From contig DIKU01000116.1 in assembly GCA_002424645.1 (NCBI GenBank), positions 76,680 through 96,397 on the forward strand: DNA of 19,718 bases, given 5' to 3'. This DNA comes from Pelobacter sp. UBA5610. Its GTDB lineage: Bacteria; Desulfobacterota; Desulfuromonadia; Desulfuromonadales; Syntrophotaleaceae. Below the pieces are notes generated by a model. It saw nothing but the letters and a program-made list of their open reading frames with translations, was not told the origin of the DNA and made no database searches. Made by a program: the position numbers and the translations under genes. Positions 13,928-19,718 of this stretch are shown here, in pieces; position 1 is the first letter of the stretch; every line of letters begins with the position of its first letter.

Positions 13928-15286
13928 GTGGAAAAACGCAAAGTAAGTATGATCAGCCTCGGCTGTGCCAAAAACCTTGTAGATGCCGAGGTTATGCTGG
14001 GGTATTTGCCCCAACAGCGATTTGAAATCATCACCGATGAGGCCTTGGCCGATATTATTATCGTCAATACCTGCGGGTTTATCAGCGACGCCAAAGAGGA
14101 ATCGGTGGAAACCCTGCTTGAGGCCATCGAATATAAAAAATCCGGCAGTTGCAAGCTGCTGATTGTTACGGGCTGTCTGTCTCAGCGTTATGCCGAGGAT
14201 ATGGCCAAGGAACTTCCGGAGGTCGATATTCTGCTCGGTACCGGGGAAGTGCCGCGTATTCTGGAACTCATCGAGGCTCATGACCGTGGCGAAGCTGTCC
14301 GCCAGTCGGTGGGCTTGCCGCAGTATCTTTACGATGAAACCACCCCGCGGGTTACCTCGTCGCCCTTCTACTCGACCTATGTCAAAATTGCCGAAGGCTG
14401 CAACAATCTGTGCTCCTACTGCATTATTCCGCAGTTGCGCGGCCCTCTGCGGTCACGCTCCATCCCTTCGGTCGTGGCGGAAGTCGAAAGGCTGGTGGCA
14501 GCCGGGGCCCAGGAAATCAACCTGGTTGCCCAGGATATTACCGCTTTTGGCGCCGATCGTCACGACGGCGCTTGTCTGGAGAACCTGTTGCGGGAACTGG
14601 TCAAGGTGCCTGATCTGCGTTGGTTGCGGCTGCTGTACGCCTATCCGGACGGTATAAGCGACGAACTCATCGAACTGGTGGCAACCGAGGACAAAATCTG
14701 CAGCTATTTCGATGTGCCCCTGCAGCATATCGATGATCGGGTACTGGCGCGCATGAACCGGCGGGTCGGTGAAGATACCATCCGCGACCTTGTCGTTCGC
14801 ATGCGCCAGCGTATCCCCGACCTGACCCTGAGGACTTCCTTTATCGTTGGATTCCCCGGCGAGACGGAGGCCGAGTTCGCCAAGTTGTTGGCGTTTGTCG
14901 AAGAGGGGCATTTTGATCGGGTTGGTGTCTTCCGCTATTCCCGTGAAGAGGATACGCCTGCTGCCAGCTTGCCTGATCAAGTCCTCGAGCGGACCAAAAA
15001 GAGCCGCTATAACAAACTTATGAAGGCACAACAGCGCGTTTCCTTCCGACGCAATCGGGCCCTTATCGGCCGCATTGAGCCGGTGCTTGTGGAAGGGTAC
15101 AGCGAAGAGACCGAATTGCTTCTCAGCGGTCGCAGTGTTCGCCAGGCTCCCGATGTCGACGGGCAGGTCTATATCACCGCCGGTCAGGCCGATATCGGGC
15201 AGATCGTGCCGTTGCGGATTACCGACTCGTCGGAATACGATCTCATCGGTGAAATTGTGGAAGATACCCCTGAAAATACGCTCTGA
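13928..15286 (+). CDS. rimO: ribosomal protein uS12 methylthiotransferase RimO
   Basis: Radical-SAM enzyme that adds a methylthio group to an aspartate of ribosomal protein S12, using two 4Fe-4S clusters. With the start at 13928 it has 452 residues. The N-terminal MTTase domain contributes cysteines C13 (SLGCAKNLVDAE), C49 (NTCGF) and C83 (TGCLSQRY); the radical-SAM motif is C158-x3-C162-x2-C165 (GCNNLCSYC). A TRAM domain ends the protein (RNRALIGRIEPVLVEGY and on). LGCAKNLVDAE and the YAYPDGI region point to RimO rather than MiaB. I chose GTG at 13928 because AAGGA lies 10 bases ahead and homology begins right there; GTG at 13910 would add six residues without a good ribosome binding site. 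It lies 33 bases before apbE. Confidence 0.96.
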   Translation: MEKRKVSMISLGCAKNLVDAEVMLGYLPQQRFEIITDEALADIIIVNTCGFISDAKEESVETLLEAIEYKKSGSCKLLIVTGCLSQRYAEDMAKELPEVDILLGTGEVPRILELIEAHDRGEAVRQSVGLPQYLYDETTPRVTSSPFYSTYVKIAEGCNNLCSYCIIPQLRGPLRSRSIPSVVAEVERLVAAGAQEINLVAQDITAFGADRHDGACLENLLRELVKVPDLRWLRLLYAYPDGISDELIELVATEDKICSYFDVPLQHIDDRVLARMNRRVGEDTIRDLVVRMRQRIPDLTLRTSFIVGFPGETEAEFAKLLAFVEEGHFDRVGVFRYSREEDTPAASLPDQVLERTKKSRYNKLMKAQQRVSFRRNRALIGRIEPVLVEGYSEETELLLSGRSVRQAPDVDGQVYITAGQADIGQIVPLRITDSSEYDLIGEIVEDTPENTL

Positions 15287-15319
15287 TATCTGTCTCTGAT
15301 GGACTTACGGAGGTGTGCC

Positions 15320-16315
15320 GTGTCCCGCTATCGTCTGCTGGCCATTGCTGTTTTGTGGCTCGGCGTCGCCGCAGCTTTCTGGTATGTGTTGCAGGGTCGG
15401 CAACAACCGCTGCAGCGTACCCGTTTGTTGCTCGGGACCGTGGTGGAGATTACCGTTTATGATCAACGGCCCCAGCGTTTTGCTCCCGCGGTCGAGGCGG
15501 CGTTTAATGAAATGGCGCGCCTGGAGGCTCTGACCAGCTTTTATCGCCGGGGCAGTGATGCGGCACGTCTTTCCGCCAGTCAGGCCGACTTGACCGTTGC
15601 ACCTGAAACCCTGGAGATTCTGACCCAGGGTTTAGAAGTGGGCAAAGCCAGCGGTGGTGCCTTTGACATGACGCTTGGACGGCTCAAAGTCCTTTGGGGG
15701 TTCGGTTCGGCCCATCCACGCCTGCCTGCCCCTTCCGAAATCGAGGCGGCCCTGGCTGCCAGCGGCGCGGATGTCTTGGCTGTAGAAGATGGCCGGGTGG
15801 TCAAGCGTACCAATGCCTGGATCGATCTTGGCGGGATCGCCAAGGGATACATTATTGACCGTGCGGTGGCTGTGCTGAAGCGAGCAGGGGTTACCTGTGC
15901 GGCTGTCAACGCCGGCGGGGACCTGCGGCTTATCGGGCAACGTTCTGCCCCTTGGCGTATCGGCATTCGCCACCCCCGGAAGGTCGATGTTTTGCTTGCC
16001 ACCCTGGTTTTGAAAGAACCTTTGGCCGTTGTCACTTCCGGTGATTACGAGCAGTTTTTCGAACAGAGCGGGGTACGTTACCACCACCTGTTCGATCCGG
16101 CTACCGGTATGCCGGCCAGGCGCTGTCAGAGTGTGACAGTGGTATCCGGTCAGGCGGCATTGGCCGATGCCCTGGCGACGGCCGTGTTTGTGCTCGGACC
16201 GGAAAAGGGGTTGGCCCTGCTGGAGCGTTATCCCCGGACCTGGGGGATGATCGTCGCGGCTGACGGCACCACGGTGGTGAGTCCAGGACTGCGTGAGCGG
16301 GTAGCCTGGCCATGA
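15320..16315 (+). CDS. apbE: FAD:protein FMN transferase (ApbE)
   Basis: Attaches FMN from FAD to a threonine or serine of target proteins such as RnfD/G or NqrB/C subunits, on the outer face of the cytoplasmic membrane. The 331-residue protein has an N-terminal membrane anchor or signal (about 4-24) with no lipobox cysteine. Family motifs follow: LLGTVVEITVYD, GGAFDMTLGRL, IDLGGIAKGYIID (from 168), AAVNAGGDLRLIG, HHLFDPATGMPA (255-266) and the metal-binding D283-x3-T287 in ADALATAVFVLG. I chose GTG at 15320 because GGAGG sits 6 bases ahead; ATG at 15299 would add seven residues but lacks a ribosome binding site. The stop overlaps the next start by 4 bases. No obvious flavinylation substrate is in the window. 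Confidence 0.95.
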   Translation: MSRYRLLAIAVLWLGVAAAFWYVLQGRQQPLQRTRLLLGTVVEITVYDQRPQRFAPAVEAAFNEMARLEALTSFYRRGSDAARLSASQADLTVAPETLEILTQGLEVGKASGGAFDMTLGRLKVLWGFGSAHPRLPAPSEIEAALAASGADVLAVEDGRVVKRTNAWIDLGGIAKGYIIDRAVAVLKRAGVTCAAVNAGGDLRLIGQRSAPWRIGIRHPRKVDVLLATLVLKEPLAVVTSGDYEQFFEQSGVRYHHLFDPATGMPARRCQSVTVVSGQAALADALATAVFVLGPEKGLALLERYPRTWGMIVAADGTTVVSPGLRERVAWP

Positions 16316-16695
16316 GGTTCCTGCGGGGGCGCCTCACGGTCGGAGACTTGTGTATGATGGCGTTTCTGCTGCTGGCTGCTCTGGTTGTCTGGTGTCTTGG
16401 CAGAGGCTCTGAGGGAGCCACGGTGATAGCAGAACAGCAGGGACGGATTGTTTTTACCGCTCCCTTGCATTCTCGTTACCGGGTTTCCCTGCCGGGTCCT
16501 GTCGGGGCGACCGAATTGCTGGTGGAGGCGGGGCAGGTTCGGATAAGCCAATCGCCCTGTCCGCAACACTTGTGTCAGCGCCAGGGGGCGATTGCCAAAA
16601 AGGGCGAAGCCCTCGTTTGCCTGCCAAATAGCCTGCTGGTCCGTATCTCAGGTCCGCCATCCTCGTTGACCGACTATGATTTCCTCAGCCACTGA
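16312..16695 (+). CDS. NusG domain II-containing membrane-anchored protein
   Basis: A 127-residue protein with an N-terminal membrane helix (about 12-31) and a small extracytoplasmic domain of the NusG_II family. Despite the name this is not a transcription factor. The domain core is visible in SPCPQHLCQRQGAIAKKGEALVCLPN, with cysteines C83, C88 and C103 (C-x4-C, then a third), where relatives usually have a similar cysteine set; a redox or metal role is possible but unproven. It overlaps apbE by 4 bases and the Gx gene by 20. The apbE, NusG-II, Gx order recurs in bacteria near Rnf or other extracytoplasmic flavoprotein systems. Its molecular function is unknown. Confidence 0.85.
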   Translation: MRFLRGRLTVGDLCMMAFLLLAALVVWCLGRGSEGATVIAEQQGRIVFTAPLHSRYRVSLPGPVGATELLVEAGQVRISQSPCPQHLCQRQGAIAKKGEALVCLPNSLLVRISGPPSSLTDYDFLSH

Positions 16696-17218
16696 ACGCA
16701 TTCAGACCCGCCGCGAAGTGGTGTTGGCACTGTTCAGCGCTTTGGCCATTGGCGTCCATGCCCTGGAAGTGTTGATGCCTTTACCGCTGCCATGGTTGCG
16801 GCCCGGCTTGGCCAATATCCTTACCCTTTGCGCTCTGTTCCTTTACGGAACCCGTGCTGCCTGGCTGGTAACCCTCACCCGCATCGGCATCGGCAGTTTG
16901 CTGCTCGGCACCCTTTTCTCTCCGTCTTTTTTTCTGGCACTGTCCGGCGGTCTGACCGCTACGGCCCTGATGACGCTTGCCCGCGCCGTTGCCGGTGATC
17001 GTCTGAGTCCCATCGGGGTATCGGTGGTGGGTGCCTCCGGGCATGTGATTGCCCAATTATCGATGGCTGGCTGGCTTTTGCAGCATGCCGGCTTATGGCG
17101 TTTATTGCCGTTTTTGCTGTTACTGGCCCTGGTTACCGGCACCATTAATGGCGTGGTTGCCGATCTTCTGTTGGAACGCCTGCGCCAGCGCCTGGCACAA
17201 TTTTCCGCGCCCTCATGA
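16676..17218 (+). CDS. Gx transporter family membrane protein (Hpre_diP_synt_I type)
   Basis: A 180-residue polytopic membrane protein with about five hydrophobic segments. It matches the family once called heptaprenyl diphosphate synthase component I: LFSALAIGVHALEVLMPLP, WLRPGLANILTLCALFLYG, TRIGIGSLLLGTLFSPSF and LALSGGLTATALM. The protein has no aspartate-rich prenyl-transferase motif, and the family resembles substrate-binding components of ECF transporters, so transport is more likely than prenyl synthesis. Its place after apbE and the NusG-II gene suggests a role in supplying or handling a flavin or related substrate outside the cytoplasm; this is inference. ATG at 16676 overlaps the previous gene by 20 bases and lacks a clear ribosome binding site. 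A gap of 35 bases follows before the ABC genes. Confidence 0.85.
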   Translation: MISSATERIQTRREVVLALFSALAIGVHALEVLMPLPLPWLRPGLANILTLCALFLYGTRAAWLVTLTRIGIGSLLLGTLFSPSFFLALSGGLTATALMTLARAVAGDRLSPIGVSVVGASGHVIAQLSMAGWLLQHAGLWRLLPFLLLLALVTGTINGVVADLLLERLRQRLAQFSAPS

Positions 17219-17253
17219 AATGCCAGGGCTTGCTGGATTGACACGAGGCTTTC

Positions 17254-18984
17254 ATGCGCAAAATGCGCTTTTTGCTCCCCTACCTGAATACTTATAGGTC
17301 TATGCTGGTCGCCGGTGTGATCTGGCTGCTGGTGACCGATTTGCTGGGATTGCTTGGTCCCTGGCTGCTTAAGGTCGGGATCGATGGCGTACAGGCAGGA
17401 GCCACCAGGGCTTTGTACGGGGCCGCGCTTGTGCTGGCAGTCGTTGCCCTTGTGCGGTTTGTGACCCGTATCTGGTCGCGCCACTACTTTTTGAATACGG
17501 CCTGTCGCCTGGAAAACGATTTGCGCCGGCATCTGCTGGCCCGCCTGTTGACACAGAGCGGGCCGTTTTTCGACAGGTTTCGAACCGGCGATCTGCTGTC
17601 CCGCTTTACCAACGATATCGGAAACCTGCGTACGCTGGCCGGATTCGGGATGATGATTTTTATCAATACCCTGATCGTGTATAGCATGACCCTGGTTGTT
17701 CTGCTGAGGCTGTCGCCGCCATTAACTTTGGTGGCGCTGTTACCGTATCCGCTGCTGCTGGTGCTTACCCGTTATCTGTCCGGCCGATTGCTGACCGCTT
17801 CCGGCGAGGTTCAACGGGGGTTGGGGCAGGTCAGTGAAGCACTGGAGGAGGGGATCAGCGGCCATGCCGTCATTCGCAGCTATGGACTACGAAACCTGCG
17901 GGGCGCTTATTTTGACACCCTGAATGACCGTTACCTGGGAGCCAGCCTGCGGCTGTCCCGGTTACGCAGTGCCATCGGTCCCAGCATGGCGCTTATCGCG
18001 CCCCTTGGTACCTTGCTGATCTTTTATTTTGGCGGGCGCCGGGTTATCGCACATCAGTTGTCGCTGGGGGAATTGGTGGCCTTCAACGCGTACCTGGTGC
18101 AATTGACCATGCCGACCATGATGCTTGGCTGGATTCTCGGGCTGGTACAGCGCGGCGCCGCCAGCGCTGAGCGCCTGGCTGATATTCTGCGTTTGGAGCC
18201 CCCGCTGCGGGCCATGGTGATCGATCATGCCGACAAGGCGCCATCGGTAGCCCTCAGGCAGCTAAATTTTGCCTATGGCGATTTTCCGGTTTTGCGCGGA
18301 GTAAATCTGGATGTTGCAGCCGGCAGTCTGATCGGTATCGCGGGGCCGACCGGATCGGGAAAAACCACCCTGTTGCGTTTGCTGGCCGGTCTTTATCCGG
18401 CACCGGTCGGGCAGGTGCTGATCGATGGGCAGGATCTGGCACATCTGGATGGTAGCGCACATCGGCAACGTGTGGCCATGGTACCCCAGGAAGGCCGGCT
18501 GTTTTCGGGTTCGCTGCGGGACAATCTGCTCTACGCGGTGCCTGAAGGTGATTCCGAGCTGTTGCGTGACGTGGCGCGGGCCGTCTGCCTGGAAGAGGAG
18601 GTCACGGGGTTTGCCCAAGGGTTCGATACCCGCGTCGGGGAAGGGGGACAGGCTCTGTCGGGCGGTCAGCGCCAGAGGGTTTGCCTGGGCCGGGCCCTTG
18701 CCAGAGGTGGTAGCCTATGGCTGCTGGATGACCCTTTCAGCCATCTGGATGCGGCAACCGCCCAGACCATCTGGCAGCAGTTGCGACGCGTATTGGTCGG
18801 AAAGACGGTTTTTCTGGTTACGGGACACACTTCCTTGCTGGCGGTCGCAGACCGGATAATGGTGCTGGAGGGCGGTCGGCTTGTGCAGTCCGGAAATCAT
18901 GACGATTTGCTGGCTCAAGGCGGATTGTATGCGCGCCTTCTTGAAAAGGAACGTCTGCAGCGGGAACTGGAGGTGTTGCCGTGA
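17254..18984 (+). CDS. ABC exporter half-transporter with degenerate Walker B (MdlA/BmrC-like)
   Basis: A 576-residue type IV ABC exporter subunit: a six-helix transmembrane domain (about 15-300) fused to a nucleotide-binding domain (about 330-576). Walker A is GPTGSGKT (364-371), the signature is LSGGQ (468-472), Walker B ends at D492 and the H-loop histidine is H525. The catalytic glutamate after Walker B is replaced by D493 (LLDDPFSHLD), as in the degenerate partner of heterodimeric exporters such as MdlA, BmrC or TM287. ATG at 17254 has a weak CGAGG ahead. The second half-transporter follows with a 4-base overlap. The substrate (drug, lipid or peptide) cannot be told. It is not MsbA itself, which is homodimeric with an intact glutamate. 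Confidence 0.93.
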   Translation: MRKMRFLLPYLNTYRSMLVAGVIWLLVTDLLGLLGPWLLKVGIDGVQAGATRALYGAALVLAVVALVRFVTRIWSRHYFLNTACRLENDLRRHLLARLLTQSGPFFDRFRTGDLLSRFTNDIGNLRTLAGFGMMIFINTLIVYSMTLVVLLRLSPPLTLVALLPYPLLLVLTRYLSGRLLTASGEVQRGLGQVSEALEEGISGHAVIRSYGLRNLRGAYFDTLNDRYLGASLRLSRLRSAIGPSMALIAPLGTLLIFYFGGRRVIAHQLSLGELVAFNAYLVQLTMPTMMLGWILGLVQRGAASAERLADILRLEPPLRAMVIDHADKAPSVALRQLNFAYGDFPVLRGVNLDVAAGSLIGIAGPTGSGKTTLLRLLAGLYPAPVGQVLIDGQDLAHLDGSAHRQRVAMVPQEGRLFSGSLRDNLLYAVPEGDSELLRDVARAVCLEEEVTGFAQGFDTRVGEGGQALSGGQRQRVCLGRALARGGSLWLLDDPFSHLDAATAQTIWQQLRRVLVGKTVFLVTGHTSLLAVADRIMVLEGGRLVQSGNHDDLLAQGGLYARLLEKERLQRELEVLP

Positions 18985-19718
18985 GACGCGGAATGTTCGA
19001 TATGGATGAAGTCACCGGGCGCCATCTGGATTGGACCTTGTTTCGCCGTTTTGTGCGCCTGCTTCGTCCCTACCGTGGCACCGCCATCGTTGCCATGGCC
19101 CTGCTGCCTCTGACCACAGCGGCAAGGCTGGTTCAGCCCTATCTTATCAAGCTGGCCATTGACAACCATATCATTCCGGGTCATCTCGCCGGTCTCGGGG
19201 GAGTGGCTCTGTTGTTTCTGGCATCTGCCTGCGGTGAGAGTCTGCTCGGCTTTTGGCAGGGATATCTGGCCCAGGGGGTTGGACAGAAGATTACCGCCGA
19301 CTTGCGAAGCCATGGATTCAAGCATCTGCTGCGACTGCCGGTGGGTTTTTTCGACCGTCATCCATCCGGCCGCCTGGTAACGCGTCTGACCAGCGATGTG
19401 GAAAATGTCGGGGAGCTCTTCAGCTCAGGGGTGGCGGCTGCTTTCGGGGAGGTCTTTTCCCTGATATTCGTCGTGGCGGCGATGTTCTGGTTGAGTCCGA
19501 CACTGACACTGGTGGCTTTTGCCCTGTGCCCGTTATTGGGGTTGGTGCTTTTCCTCTTCAGGCGTCGCATGCGGCAGGCTATGCGGCAGGTTCGCGCCCG
19601 ACTGGCGGAGCTCAACGGGTATCTCGCGGAACGAATCACCGGGGTCGGTACGGTGCGCTTATTCGGCCAGGAGCAGCGGACCCTGCAGGAATTTGATGGC
19701 CTGCAGGAAGAGTATCGG
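18981..19718 (+). CDS. second ABC exporter half-transporter, partial (3' end outside window)
   Basis: An open frame of 246 codons running off the window end, starting at GTG 18981 that overlaps the stop of the first half-transporter (GTGA), with GGAGG at 18969-18973 and a 7-base spacer. The N-terminus MFDMDEVTGRHLDWTLFRRF and LRPYRG, followed by QPYLIKLAIDNHII, is the elbow helix and first membrane segment typical of the longer partner in heterodimeric exporters. KITADLRSHGFKHLLRLPVGFFDRHPSGRLVTRLTSDV is the intracellular coupling region of the ABC transporter membrane domain. YLAERITGVGTVRLFGQE is the next conserved cytoplasmic segment. The nucleotide-binding domain lies beyond the window. 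It is expected to pair with the upstream product and to carry the intact catalytic site. Confidence 0.9.
   Translation, partial: MRRGMFDMDEVTGRHLDWTLFRRFVRLLRPYRGTAIVAMALLPLTTAARLVQPYLIKLAIDNHIIPGHLAGLGGVALLFLASACGESLLGFWQGYLAQGVGQKITADLRSHGFKHLLRLPVGFFDRHPSGRLVTRLTSDVENVGELFSSGVAAAFGEVFSLIFVVAAMFWLSPTLTLVAFALCPLLGLVLFLFRRRMRQAMRQVRARLAELNGYLAERITGVGTVRLFGQEQRTLQEFDGLQEEYR

Noticed and set aside
16676..17218. Annotation as heptaprenyl diphosphate synthase subunit
   Set aside because: No prenyl-transferase aspartate-rich motif is present and the protein is a multi-pass membrane protein; the family name is historical.
17238..17266. TTGACA before the first ABC gene as a promoter
   Set aside because: The matching -10 position falls inside the coding region at AAATGC, a poor match, and the gap from the upstream gene is only 35 bases.
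1..19718. A mobile element, CRISPR array, toxin-antitoxin or defence island
   Set aside because: No transposase, integrase, direct-repeat array, inverted terminal repeats or abrupt compositional change was seen; all genes are co-directional and mostly housekeeping.

Overview
This window reads as chromosomal, largely housekeeping DNA from a Gram-negative bacterium. All sixteen genes I can support lie on the + strand, packed tightly. hldD (LPS inner-core heptose) and lolA (lipoprotein carrier) require an outer membrane. The protein sequences, a -24/-12 (sigma-54) promoter in front of a chemosensory operon, moderately high GC and the ApbE/NusG-II/Gx trio suggest a Desulfuromonadales-type organism (Geobacter / Pelobacter / Syntrophotalea relatives). 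That placement is inference from sequence character, not from a search. I see no tRNA or rRNA genes, CRISPR arrays, insertion sequences, attachment sites or replication origin, and no gene-free stretch over 300 bases.

Layout. 1-1986: the 3' part of a DinG/XPD-type iron-sulfur helicase, cut by the window edge. 2089-3045: hldD. 3104-5392: a TauE/SafE-type membrane protein, a small SAM-dependent methyltransferase and an NRDE (TANGO2-family) protein. 5393-5498: a leader with a promoter and a strong inverted repeat in front of lon. 5499-8848: lon and thiL, overlapping by 4 bases. 8849-9027: a regulatory gap with a good sigma-54 promoter. 9028-13275: mcp, cheW, cheA and lolA, each overlapping the next. 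13276-13403: a gap with a possible extended -10 promoter. 13404-19718: yajQ, rimO, apbE, a NusG domain II protein, a Gx-family membrane protein and two ABC exporter half-transporters, the second cut by the window edge. Gaps in this last run are 38 bases or less, so it may be one transcription unit.

How the genes may work together. mcp-cheW-cheA supplies the core of a chemosensory signalling array (receptor, coupler, kinase) but no response regulator or adaptation enzymes, and the receptor has almost no extracytoplasmic part. lolA appears to be carried on the same message. ApbE, NusG-II and Gx form a recurrent trio tied to extracytoplasmic flavin chemistry; the flavinylated target protein is not in the window. 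The two ABC half-transporters look like a heterodimer with one degenerate ATP site.

I found no strongly supported novel system. The best leads are the sigma-54-driven minimal chemosensory operon with lolA attached and the inverted repeat in the lon leader.
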